DNA of 64,000 nucleotides from Haliotis asinina (lineage: Eukaryota; Mollusca; Gastropoda; Lepetellida; Haliotidae), in NCBI RefSeq assembly GCF_037392515.1, contig NC_090280.1, forward strand, positions 57,840,004 through 57,904,003, read 5' to 3'. The notes beneath the pieces are model-generated. The model saw only the letters and a program-made list of their open reading frames with translations. It was not told the origin of the DNA and did no database searches. The translations under genes and the position numbers were made by a program. Position 1 is the first letter of the stretch. Each line of letters opens with the position of its first letter. Below, piece after piece: positions 53,790-64,000 of this stretch.

Positions 53790-56700
53790 ATGACTTCAGG
53801 AGATGATTTCGGAAAGCATGTACTCACCGACGGCAAAGACGTCAGGTCAAAGCCGGGTATGAAGAAGGTGTTGCTGATTGCTGCCGTAGTCCTTGCTGCT
53901 GCCTCCGTTGGTGCAATCGTCGTGTTGACAGCATCCATACTTCACACGAAGAGCGTCTGGAAGGTGAGTGGATGATCTGAGGTTGTGACGAACATATGAA
54001 AAAAATGGAAAAGATGTCGGCGGGGTTGAGGAAAGCAAGTAAACGACCATGTGTCACTGTTCCAGGTTAGAGGAAAACAACTTCCTTTGCATATCCACCT
54101 TTAAAAGAAGTGTTTCCGTATAACCTACAGCATTCCTGAGGTTCCTCAGACGCGTTTCTGCTGCTATTCAAATCTTTATGGTAACACATTTGTCTTTGGT
54201 TTGCAATAGTAGTCCACATTGAGGGTTCATATCTTCTAGCATATGCTTGAAAAGTGGATTATCTGAATTGACCTGATAATTCAATGCGATGTTGGCCGAA
54301 TGTTTCGTTTTGTTCAAGCCCTTCAAAACAAAAACGCTATATTTGAGGAACAATCTGCAATGTTAGGCAGCTGACTATGAAAGTTTATGGTGACCCGTGA
54401 AAGTCCGGGATACAATAGGCCTCCAGCAACTCATGCTTGCCATAAAAGGCAACTCTGCTTGGCGACTAGGCGACTAACGGGATCGGGTTGACACATGTCA
54501 TCGCTTCCTAATTGCGCAGATCGATGCTCATATTGTTGATCACTAGATTGTTTGGCCCAGACTCGATTATTTACAGACCTTCATCATGTAGCTGGAATAT
54601 AACTGAGTGCGGCGTAAAACTCAACTCACTCATCCACTCACAGTAAGTTTATGGATGATCTCGGGTGACAACTATATTGCATACAATTCATGGCGAAATC
54701 TGCTTCTTAATTCACGAGTTCTTGATATTGAAACCCTACCTGGAATGTAATCTGGTAAATATTTAGGAGTGAAATATGGGTGTTACATGCAGTAGTAATA
54801 AAGAAGGGGATACCTTTTACTGCTTTGTCCACATCTGAGAGATGACAGAGTGACTTTTAAATCTATTTATTATTAAAAGCTTTGTTTCATCAGTATTTGC
54901 CGAGTTTAAGTTAAACACTTCCTCTTAGCTGTTTGGGGGGATTGGCATGCTTTGAAGTACGGAAACATATATAGGGCAATGAACCCTGTAGGGCTTGGAC
55001 GAATAATCTGGATACCGGGTACCCGTCTATGTACCCTGACCCGTTAAGATCATGTCATTAATTGATTGAACAATGTAGTATGCTATTCTTTCAAGATTAA
55101 AAGGTCCTATGGTATTAAATATTTAGACATAATTACAGTCACTTCTTGTGAATATAATACATGGCTGAGATATTGAAAAAGTTGAACTTTTAACCTCCGA
55201 GCTGAAGGAAATCTTGTCATTTCTTAAAGATTTCAGGAATTTACATTAAAGGGTATCCTGGTACGATAAGGTGATAATGGGTGGGGAACACAGGCAGAAG
55301 ATTTTGACTCGTCCCAGCCTTGGAACCCTGCGCATGAGATCAAGAACAAGGTGAACTGTGCAACCCATCTTCAAAACAAATCAGTAAAATTATATGTGAA
55401 ACAAATCAAATTATATCTGGAGCGTATATAAGGTGCTTAAAGTTTTCATTGTTATCTTGCTTGGTTATTATAACAACTTAAAAAAACAAAACATGTCGAT
55501 AACAACTTGTTTACTGCATAGACCAACATATACTCTTACATCCAGTTTTGAATCAGTGTGAGAATCTATACCGAAACACCGCTCTATGCAAAGCACAAGA
55601 AGTTTTATCCATAAATTCGTATGTTTTGTTTTTTTCTCTTTAGTGTATTGACTGCCGATCTAACAGTCGGTTATAATTAACTTTATACTGTTAGCCTTCT
55701 CTTTACTGCTGCTTTACTGATTTGTGCATAAACATCGATATTATCAGTACCAGTTACTATTATCTCCATTTCTAAATCAGTGCCATCTTCTGCAGAATGA
55801 TACTATTCTAATTGTTCATATCTCCAACCCAAGAGTTTCCTTCTTTGCATTAAACGTGTCCCCAATATCGCTTCTAATCCTAATGGTCTTTAATTTGCTC
55901 ATACATTTTGGATACAAATTATCCTTATTATACATTACCACAACACTAACCCAGATATTGATCTTTCCTAAACGGAGTCGGGATAGTAGACTAGTGATTA
56001 AAGCGTTGGATCGTAACGCCGAGAACCTGGGTTCGATTCCCCACATGGGTACAATATGTGAGGCCCATTTCTGATGTTCCAAGCCTTAATATTGCTGCAA
56101 TATTGCTAAAAGCGATATAAAGCCATACAATTCACTTTCCTAAAAGGCAACTGAAAAACGGGTATTTGGATTTCACAGCTGTCGATAGATTCATGTGGCA
56201 GTTTCAGTTAAGCATATGATATTGGAATACAAAGGTTGATTTGATGCTAGATTGTATCTACCTTTCTTTGTGACTTCGGACGCTAAAATGAATTTAGAAT
56301 CCACGTCTCTGCAAATTATGGGGATCAGAACATAGTGCAGCGGCTAAGATCATGTTTTCATAAGAATGTGCACTTAATGATAAAAACACTAAAATTGATC
56401 ATCATATAAAATAACACATGACAAGTTCTGCTCAACAGATGATATTTGTTTCACAGCTGATGAGACGTCCCACTTACTGCTATCCTTCTTCCAAAGATAG
56501 TTCTATAGTTCTATAGTTCTTCCAAAGTAGATAATACGTTTCCTTCAACATAATACAGCTCTTTCAAAGTAGTTTCTACTCAACAGTGTGTAGTTATTCA
56601 AAGACAGAAGACACGTTTTGCCTAACAGAATATACCTGTCTCATCGTGGATGATACGTTCTGAATTGTTATGTTATGTTTAACAAATTATAAGTGTTCCA

Positions 56701-59700
56701 TAGTAGAAAATGCAGTCTTTTTAACGGAATATAGTTGTAATCATATTTAGCTCCATAGTAAAAGATAGTTCAATGATAGATTCGACTCAACAGATTATGA
56801 TTGTTCAAAAGTAGTTCAGACGTTTTTGTTGACAGAACATAATCGTTTCAAAATACATCATACGTTCTACGCAACAGCTTATAACTGTTCCACGGTAGAA
56901 AATACGTTCTGTTCAACAAATTATAAGTGTTCCATAGTAGAAACTACGGCCTTTTTAACAGAATATAGTTGGTAAGTATAATATGCTCCATCGTAATCGT
57001 CACGATATGGCTGAGATATTGCCGATGTGACGTTAAATATTAACTCACTCACTCCATAGTAAAAGATGTTCTACTCAATGGAATATAGTTCTATCAAAGC
57101 AGATCGTACCTTCTACTCGACAGTTTATTGCTTTTCCATAGTAGAAAACACTTTCTATTTGACGAATTGTAGTCGTTTCCTGATAGGCAATACGTATAGT
57201 TGTTTCCTAGTACATAATACGTTGTACTTAACGGATTATAGGTTTTTTGCTAAAAGATTGTACATTTTGCTAAACGGACTATAGTTGTTTGATAGGAAAT
57301 TATGCGTGTTGCTCAACAGATCATAATTGTTTCATGGAAGATCGTTTAGTAGTTTGAAAGCATTTATACCTTGTACATAAACAATGATCGTTCTATGCAA
57401 TAGATAGTAGATACTGCATTCTCCTAAGTAGAACATAGCTGGTCCGTGATAGATAATACGTTTTGGTAAGCGGATTATTTTTGTCATAAAGTAAATTTGG
57501 TTGTATCATATATCGAGACACTATGTCTTTACATTATCTGAAGTAGTAGATAATGACCACAGAAAGAGCTATGACACATTAACGGCGTTTGTTTTCGGAA
57601 AGGGTGATAGGTTTACCACATACTAAGTCGTTATGACTGTGACGACAAGCATGAAGTGCTTTACACTTACTAACCTCAGTAACAGCGTTCCTATGTAACA
57701 CATCTTGACAACTCATGCTTCGTGTTTTTGGAACCCTTTTCGCACCGGATGTCATGGCTGAAATTGTCGCTGAATGGAATCTGTTTGATCATATAATTGA
57801 GGCTGGTTACAATCAGGTCTTGTTTGATATTATTTGCTGTCGTGCTAGAAAATGCATGAGAAATAATTAGATATTTCATTTGCACATTCGGATCAATTCA
57901 GCTTATTCCGGTACCCTCGTAATGCGTGAGGCAGCAACAAAGTTGTCATATTGCACTGCAAAGCGTCTACGTCGGATATTATTTAACACCTGTATAGTTC
58001 GTATTGGGTGGGCGGCGGGGTAGCATACTGGGTAGTCACCCCGAGGACCCGGGTTCGGTCCCCTACATGGGTACAATGCGTGTCCAGAGCCGTGATATTG
58101 CTGGAATGTTGCAGTAAAAGCTTCCAAACCATTTCCATATTCATAAACGTCTGTAACAACATTACAGTTTATGGAACTATTTAAGCTTTTATTGAAACGT
58201 GAGTATGAATTAAAATCAAATAGTGGTGACACCAGGTATTCGCGGAAGGACAAGCTTATCCTGCCTCATCGTTCCTTCCGTTACAAACACTTGTAAACAA
58301 TGTTAAGTTCAAAAAGTAGTATACAAGCAAGGGCATCCTTTGTTCATCGATGCTTCAAACGTTGAAACCTGTTGAAATGTGCTCTCACACTCGCGGTTCT
58401 GAAAAAATTCCTTTGTTTTTAATGTTTAAAAGCGGATCGAAAATCTTTTAAACAAAACTCATATGGTGTTTTTTTTTAAACATAAAAAGCATGCTAGATT
58501 TTAGCTGAAAACCAGTGAAACGTCAAAATATTTAAGTAACTATATTTTGAAATGTGTCATAATTACTCCAATTTTGTGATATATCTGCGTGTTATTTTTA
58601 TTCGGTATTTCTGAACGTCTTGGTGTTCGTTGCGATCTATACTGAACAATTTGATATATGTGTTGGGAACTACTGAGCCAGTTGGAAATGAAATTTGGAA
58701 ATCAGCACTAATTCCAGCAAGGACATTTTGTCAATGTTTAGTGGCATGTAAGATGGAGCGGTGGAATAGCAGAGTGGATAAAGCGTCCGCTCATCACGCC
58801 GAAAACCTGGGTTCGAGCCCCCACATGACATTGTTACAATGTGTGAAGCCATTTCCTGGTGTCCCCTGCCTTGAAGTAATTGTAACATTGTTAAAATCGG
58901 CGTAAAACCAAACCCACTCACTCGCATGTGAGTCCTTCAATGTTCTGCAAATGATATCATTATTAGTAATCACATTCTAAGATGAACCACAAATCGTAGC
59001 ATGATTAATCGGTATTTATATATAAATGCTTTACTTATATATAAACGCTTTGTTGCGTGCTTTGTTCACGATGACTTCAAATGGGTGTGTGTGTGTGTAA
59101 CGCCTTCAGCAACGTTTGATGAATGACATGGTCTGGATGTATTGGCGTATACCTTGAGACTGGAGTCAAAGCAATCTTCACATACGCTTGACAGATGGGG
59201 CCAGTTAGTTTCTCTGACAAAATGGGTTATGGTTCATTTGATAGAGTACCTGACTATTAGATTTATTCAGATTTATTCTCCATAACATTAAAGATGAAGA
59301 ACGTGACTATCAGATTTATTCAGATTTATCCTCTATGCCATTAAAGGTACCAGAAGGTAATGATATCTTGCTTTAACGGGATTATTCTTACTGGGAGTGA
59401 CATTTGGGTGCGTTGCCAGCATGACTGGGTTCAGCCGATCATCACGTTAAGGGATGGTATGTTTGACTCGCTTTTTGTCTATCAAGACGCCGGCAGATGT
59501 CTCTTGGGCTCTGATTGGACGATACTTAACTTGGCTTCATTTGTCTTCGGTATCAAGTCAGTGGAGGACGAAGGCAAAGCTGAAGTAAGCTAAACACGCC
59601 TCATTAACATGGAAACATCAATTTGTGATTATCTTTAACACCAGTCAAACTCTTCTGGAGAAGACAAGACTAGATGTGTATCTCCACATTTGTTTTTAAT

Positions 59701-62700
59701 GATGCCAAGATGCAGATTGCATTCATCTCTTGTCCTACGCGTGAGAGCTGGTCTTGGAACCAGATTGGTCAATCGAATGTTGAATGTGGGTACTGACTGG
59801 TTTTGATAAACGTCAACGACTCATCGGCGTTCGTTTAGGGTTATGATCGAATTTCGTCGTCAAAATTTGGACTAAGACGTTTTACCAATGCTTGAAACTA
59901 TAGGCCAGTATAAACAAACAGGTTCCATGAACAGACATTCCGAACAAGAAAAGAGTCATTGCGTAAATTAAGGTATCTTTTCGCGTCAGCTCATTAGTGT
60001 CACTGAATGTTGATTCTACGCTCGGAACGGCGCTGCCATCGTACCTAATGAGTGTTAAGTAAAACGCCTTACATAGCTGTGTGAATGCCTTTGAAAAGTA
60101 TTTTAGGAAATCAGCTTACCACTTTAATGAAGACCCCGAGAACACGTATGGTCTTGGAGTCTACGTATACTTTAGTGAGACTGTTGTTGACGAGACACCT
60201 GCTGAGTGAGTGAGTGAGTGGGTTAGTGAGTGAGTGAGTGAGTAAGACATTCATACTCACACATTATACTCATCACGGGAATCGAACCCAAGTCTTTGGT
60301 GAGGCGAGGTAAATCTTCACACAAAGAAGAAAACAGGTGCCCAAACCCACTAGGTCTTATTCAGACTGTAATCTGCTTACATATTTAAGATGTTTGACTA
60401 TTTGACCTAAGCTGGTTCATTTAGATAACTTGTATACCTACATATACTGATTTAGTTATTGTATCATGTTTATGCAAAGATGTTGATGAAATGGATTAAG
60501 GCGATGATAGGTTTCTAAACTGTCAAAATGCAGATCATAAATAATATGTGTGTTATATGATTTGAAAACGAAGAAAACGGTTCAATAATCTGAAACATGG
60601 AATTTATATTAAACCATATTTTATAGTTCCAATTTTGATAGTATTCTTTTGTTTTTCTTTCCCAGGGAGATGCTATTATCGGTTACGACATACTTGATTC
60701 ATCTGGCAAAGCTTCCGTCGGAAAACTCGACTTCCTGATTAGTGATGGGCATGCGCACGAGGAACTGTATCTCAATGACGTCACACAAGAACAGACGATA
60801 AAGGTCGCACACCCTCATTACGACATATTCGTCCTCAAGAAATACAAGGAGGTAATACGTGTGTGGTAGACATTGGAAGTCTAATTATGATGGCAATATT
60901 GTTTGTTAAATTTGTCTGTGACCATTTAAATAAATAACAATGATGTGAATGCTTATTGAAGATCGGAAAGGGTCCATAGGATTGTTTGTGGTAATGATAA
61001 TGAGGATTGTGTAAGAAATACGTGATAGTGAGGTTAAATAAGGACCTTTGATAGTATACAAACACACGTGAGTGCGTTCATGCGTGTGCGTGTTATGCCT
61101 GACGTGTCACTGATACATTGACGTGTATGGTAGATATTGGATAGATCGACAACAAATTGAAATGAGTACAAGGGTTTCCCATTTTTTGTGCTCCTTCCTG
61201 CTAACGGTATGCATCAAACGTGTCCTAGATTTGACGCTGATGGATCTGTGCAGGGTGACTGTCACATTATATCCACAAATAAATTATGCTCTAAAAAGGA
61301 CAGGTTTTAGAACAGGAACAAAATGACTAGCTTGAATCAAATATGTATCGCTGTCATCTTTGATTTGAGGAATTTGTCCCAATATGGTCTTGTCGCGAAC
61401 ACAAAGCCATGGTTGCTATTTTGATCATACGCTGGTGCACAAGCAGCCAAGACAGAATAACTGAGACATTTTTTCATCGGATATTTGGTTTTGTAGCATG
61501 GGAGGCGGGCATGGGTTGGGGGGGAGGGGATAATTGGCTAGTGTGAGTAATTTCAGGGTAAGAAACAGATTGCCATATGTCGGATACAATTTACAACTTA
61601 CAACTTGTATCAAGATGTGTTTAACGACCAAAGGCAAGATAGATACCTTTCGAAACAACAGTTTAAGATATATGATATCCGACAGACATGAATGAAGTAA
61701 TTCTTATACGCCGTTTTAGCATCGACTCTATATAATAGTCATGCTCACAGCTATGCAGAATCATATGTCATAAGAGTCTGTCACGTCATCTCGCCCACTG
61801 CTTACTACTCACACCTGACATGGCCGTCCACGTAACGATTCCTGATGATCACAATGAAAGCTAAATAAACTCCAGAACAATTATTACATTTCTCAACCGA
61901 AACCAAACTTCTTTTAAACAATAAACCCCTAAACAAACAATTTAGTGAACAATCGGACCTTAAGATAACGCAGTCGGGAGCCGTGCCAATTAGACAGGGG
62001 TTCATAAAGTTTGGACTACCAATTGTCCGACATCCATTTTTGTGGAAGTCGCTGTGGCTAAGCTTGTTAGGAGGCTGATTTTGTTTGTTGGTTATGAGGG
62101 TGTGAGTTCGAATCCAGCATGGGACTCAACTCAACAAAAGAACTAGAATCTGTACGTTACTAAGAAAGTGTTATCCCAAATACGACATATCTTAAATCTG
62201 ACTTTAGGTCATTACCTTGGTGGAACCAATCACAGTCCTTGATTTCCATCTCACATACATGTCAAATACCCATTTCCTCACTCACGTGTTTCTCAACAAG
62301 AGTTGTGTAAGAAACACCCACTCAGAGTTTTTCCATGACCGAGTTAATCCCTGGCGTTCACGATGTGTCATGTATTTAGCCTCCTGTCAAGTGTTTGTCT
62401 CCCCTAGGGTCGAGAGATGTTGCTCATCACGTCTAAGCCCGCGGCCGGGCGACCTCGACGAGTTATAGAGTGTCAAGACTCCTTCATGAACGACACCGAC
62501 TTCGTCCCGTCGTCGTCAATTGTGGTAAGTGATGGGATAATCACCTCCTCAGACAGGATGAGGCTTTAGACTCGGTTCTGTTATCCGACCTGTCCTGCTT
62601 AATGTAACATGGGTTACTGGATGGGTATTTGTACTTATATTGACCATGAAAAGCTGCTCTATCTAAGTACCACCTCTCTACGTACAAAACGACCTATTAC

Positions 62701-63431
62701 CTATCTGCCTACACCGACAGATCTGTTTGATGCATGCTTGCTTTACGAAAAGGGCGGTTGGGTAGCCTAATACCCAAAGGGTTCGCTAGGCGAGCTGAAG
62801 ACCCGGGTTCGTTTCCCTACATGGGTACAATGTGTGAAGCCCATTTCTGTTCAAAATATTTACGTTGTTTGAGTATGTGTGTGTGCGTGCGCGTGCGCGT
62901 GCGCGTGCGCGTGCGCGGGCGTGTGTTTATAACCTGCTGACCGCACCCCCAGCACATTACTCTTCTCAAGGGGCTCCTGTCACGAAGCAACCTTTTCTAA
63001 CGTTAACCTGAACAACGTTAACATTGCACTAAGGTTACCTCAGCGAGTTACGATCAACTTGATATGCTTCATGAAAAGAAGCAGAGACTTACATGTGCAA
63101 AGACATTGCGGACGAACTTGTAAATATACACATTGTAAGTTCTGTTCATTAGTACCCATGAATGACAACATATATGTATGGATATTTCGGGGCGATTGAT
63201 GTCTGGTTAATACTCATATTTATGTTCTCATTCAAGGACGAGTCGCTGGTGAAGAACCCGGATGTGACGATTGAGCGCCCTTTTGAGCGGACCTACAAAC
63301 CAATAATGCTTGTGTACAAGTCATGTGACCTGATACCAAAGGAACTTTACAAGCAAGAAGGTGATATAGACGCCAAAAATGACAAAATCTTTGAAATACC
63401 ACAACCTAAAACTGACCCAGTATGCCATTGA
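53790..63431 (+). CDS. Type II single-pass membrane protein, possible divergent BRICHOS-like domain
   Basis: Four exons join in frame, all phase 0: 53790-53963, 60666-60851, 62408-62524 and 63237-63431, giving 223 residues and a TGA stop. Donors are GTGAGT, GTAATA and GTAAGT; acceptors are CCCAG, CCTAG and TCAAG. Residues 1-26 are cytoplasmic and charged. Residues 27-51 are one hydrophobic segment (VLLIAAVVLAAASVGAIVVL onward) with Lys just before it and no cleavable-signal look, so a signal anchor. The luminal part has a linker (YDILDSSGKASVGKLDF), then IKVAHPHYDIFVLKKYK, RRVIECQDSFMNDT and IMLVYKSCDLIPKELY. Two cysteines about 46 residues apart and the short TM-linker-domain layout recall BRICHOS proteins such as ITM2 and chondromodulin, but the family's conserved Asp is not evident. 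Function unknown. An extra exon in the 6.7-kb first intron cannot be excluded. Gene model 0.75, BRICHOS 0.35. Confidence 0.72.
54391..54644 (+). mobile_element. SINE-B with 10-bp target duplication
   Basis: TGACCCGTGAAAGTCCGGGA to CTCATCCACTCACAGT, with an internal deletion around GGTCAGGCTCG. AAGTTTATGG flanks it (54381-54390 and 54645-54654). It lies in intron 1 of the membrane protein gene. Confidence 0.88.
54655..55962. other. Intron 1 of the membrane protein gene, nothing recognised
   Basis: No exon or repeat supported. Between 55840 and 55930 short frames are hydrophobic but lack splice context. Confidence 0.35.
55973..56134 (+). mobile_element. SINE-A, full length with 10-bp target duplication
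   Basis: CGGAGTCGGGATAGTAGACT, GTGATTAAAGCGTTGGATCG, CTGGGTTCGATTCCCCACAT, TGTGAGGCCCATTTCTGATG and TTGCTAAAAGCGATATAAAG. CTTTCCTAAA flanks it (55963-55972 and 56135-56144). This copy fixes both ends of SINE-A. Confidence 0.88.
56440..57490. repeat. Worn 42-bp tandem repeat (TTCCATAGTAGAAAATACGT)
   Basis: Units such as AACAGCTTATAACTGTTCCA and CGGTAGAAAATACGTTCTGT recur about every 42 bp for a kilobase, best preserved at 56850-56960. An insertion at 56999-57054 splits it. Confidence 0.7.
56999..57054 (+). mobile_element. Short SINE tail fragment of a third type
   Basis: CACGATATGGCTGAGATATT, GCCGATGTGACGTTAAATAT and TAACTCACTCACTC end in the same CTCACTC run but differ from SINE-A and SINE-B upstream. 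CTCCATCGTA (56987-56996) and CTCCATAGTA (57051-57060) may be an imperfect duplication, though the host array also contains CCATAGTA. Confidence 0.5.
57491..58008. other. Intron 1 of the membrane protein gene, nothing recognised
   Basis: No exon or repeat supported. Confidence 0.35.
58010..58121 (+). mobile_element. SINE-A copy, shortened
   Basis: GGGCGGCGGGGTAGCATACT, GACCCGGGTTCGGTCCCCTA and CGTGATATTGCTGGAATGTT. Part of the head (TTAAAGCGTTCGC) and of the middle is missing. Confidence 0.75.
58122..58742. other. Intron 1 of the membrane protein gene, nothing recognised
   Basis: No exon or repeat supported. Confidence 0.35.
58753..58923 (+). mobile_element. SINE-A, full length with 9-bp target duplication
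   Basis: GGAGCGGTGGAATAGCAGAG, GGATAAAGCGTCCGCTCATC, CTGGGTTCGAGCCCCCACAT, CATTTCCTGGTGTCCCCTGC and GGCGTAAAACCAAACCCACT. GCATGTAAG (58744-58752) and GCATGTGAG (58924-58932) flank it with one difference. Confidence 0.85.
58933..60203. other. Intron 1 of the membrane protein gene
   Basis: CAGATTTATTCAGATTTAT occurs twice near 59258 and 59309, a 60-bp local duplication. A 77-codon frame at 59360-59593 has no family resemblance and no convincing splice pair. Nothing else recognised. Confidence 0.4.
60204..60312 (-). mobile_element. SINE-A remnant with expanded GTGA tail
   Basis: A GTGA run (60205-60245) is followed by CACACATTATACTCATCACG and GGGAATCGAACCCAAGTCTT, the inverse of the SINE-A B box. 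The middle is lost and the tail is expanded. Confidence 0.6.
60852..62040. other. Intron 2 of the membrane protein gene, nothing recognised
   Basis: No repeat or exon supported. A short G-rich run, GGTTGGGGGGGAGGGG, lies at about 61514-61529. Confidence 0.35.
62048..62130 (+). mobile_element. tRNA-like sequence, probably a SINE head
   Basis: GTCGCTGTGGCTAAGCTTGT contains an A-box-like motif, and GTGAGTTCGAATCCAGCATG a B box, about 55 bp apart. A perfect cloverleaf is not evident and the sequence differs from SINE-A. Confidence 0.4.
62752..62852 (+). mobile_element. SINE-A head and middle
   Basis: GGGCGGTTGGGTAGCCTAAT, GACCCGGGTTCGTTTCCCTA and ATGTGTGAAGCCCATTTCTG. It lies in intron 3 of the membrane protein gene. 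Confidence 0.8.
62874..62928. repeat. Alternating purine-pyrimidine tract (GTGCGC repeats)
   Basis: GTGTGTGTGCGTGCGCGTGC continues as GCGTGCGCGTGCGC. A strictly alternating run of this kind favours Z-DNA. Confidence 0.85.
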
Positions 63432-63489
63432 CGTCTTAAAATGACATTGACAGGCAACAATCAGTCAATCCATGTTACATCGTTATGCT

Positions 63490-64000
63490 AGGTTCACACT
63501 GAAGTACGATCCGTTACAAACACCACAACTGACCATTCGTAACTGATCGTGGAACTTCTCTGAACTTTGAGGTCTGGATACGTCTCCATGCGAGCCAGTA
63601 TGTTCTGATACGTTTTGTTGCACTTCATTGGTCTCCCGTTCAGATACGATACATACGTTGTGACGCGATTGCCCCAATCGAGTCCAAGACTGAGTTGCGT
63701 TCTTAAACGATCATCACGATTGGAATCCCCGATTTAGGACGATCTGGTACGTGCAGGTACGTTCCGATACGTTCATTTTGAACTGATCCGCCATGTTGCG
63801 ATAGGATGCGATTTTGCGATGTCTTTCACGATCACGATCTCGGTGAACACGATTTGAACTATGAATGGTCTCCGACGGGTACAGATACAGCCCGACTGAC
63901 CATGAACTTGTTTCTTGAACTTCTACAGAGTTCACACTACAACTCAACCATTGTGGTGTTTGTCTTGTCCACGATTGATTCTGATCTCCACGATTTGGTC
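63490..64000. mobile_element. Probable DNA-transposon-like repeat running off the window
   Basis: It begins CTAGGTTCACACTGAAGTAC and is full of ACGATC, GATACG and CACGAT words. GAGTTCACACTACAACTC near 63931 and GTGGTGTTTG near 63956 partly invert the left end (TTCACACT, CAAACACCAC). The right end is outside the window. Assignment is tentative. Confidence 0.35.

Noticed and set aside
59360-59593. Extra exon of the membrane protein gene
   Set aside because: The frame has no convincing acceptor and donor pair in phase 0, and its peptide does not fit the rest.

Overview
The window is a stretch of animal nuclear DNA, most likely from a marine gastropod of the abalone (Haliotis) type. The reasons are a neurofibromin gene of invertebrate type with GT-AG introns, very long repeat-rich introns, and dozens of copies of two short interspersed elements ending in a CTCACTCACTC tail, which I associate from memory with abalone sequence. 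The genus is an inference. No bacterial features, rRNA genes, CRISPR arrays or convincing functional tRNA genes are present.

Layout, left to right. (1) 101-7199, plus strand: the last eight exons of NF1 (neurofibromin). They join in frame to 466 codons plus a stop. The introns carry a hAT-type MITE with a perfect 8-bp target duplication, a near-perfect 1.03-kb palindromic foldback element and several SINEs. (2) 7200-24067: NF1 3' UTR and a gene-poor interval with SINEs, worn short-period tandem repeats, a 62-bp minisatellite and small palindromic MITEs. (3) 24068-31413 and 39948-44004, plus strand: two tandemly duplicated three-exon transporter genes of the MFSD4/sodium-dependent glucose transporter 1 type (451 and 459 residues). 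Exons 1 and 2 are identical in size and all intron phases match. (4) 32.9-37.4 kb, between the paralogues: a 15-bp minisatellite with higher-order structure, including a 578-bp duplication, a CA microsatellite, and a 48/96-bp minisatellite. (5) 44-53.7 kb: a further gene-poor interval with a 27-bp array, microsatellites, a worn Tc1/mariner fragment, a probable solo LTR and a 36-bp worn array. (6) 53790-63431, plus strand: a four-exon gene for a 223-residue type II single-pass membrane protein whose luminal part may be a divergent BRICHOS-like domain.

All four host genes lie on the plus strand but have no evident functional link; only the two transporters are related to each other. Most of the structure is repeat biology. 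SINE-A has a tRNA-like head with A and B box motifs. SINE-B has an unrelated head with no recognisable tRNA promoter. Both end in the same roughly 40-bp tail, and both have copies flanked by direct target-site duplications, so they were probably mobilised by one LINE partner, which is not in this window. I found no wholly new biochemical system. The best leads are the shared-tail SINE pair, the long NF1 intronic palindrome and the membrane protein gene at the right end.
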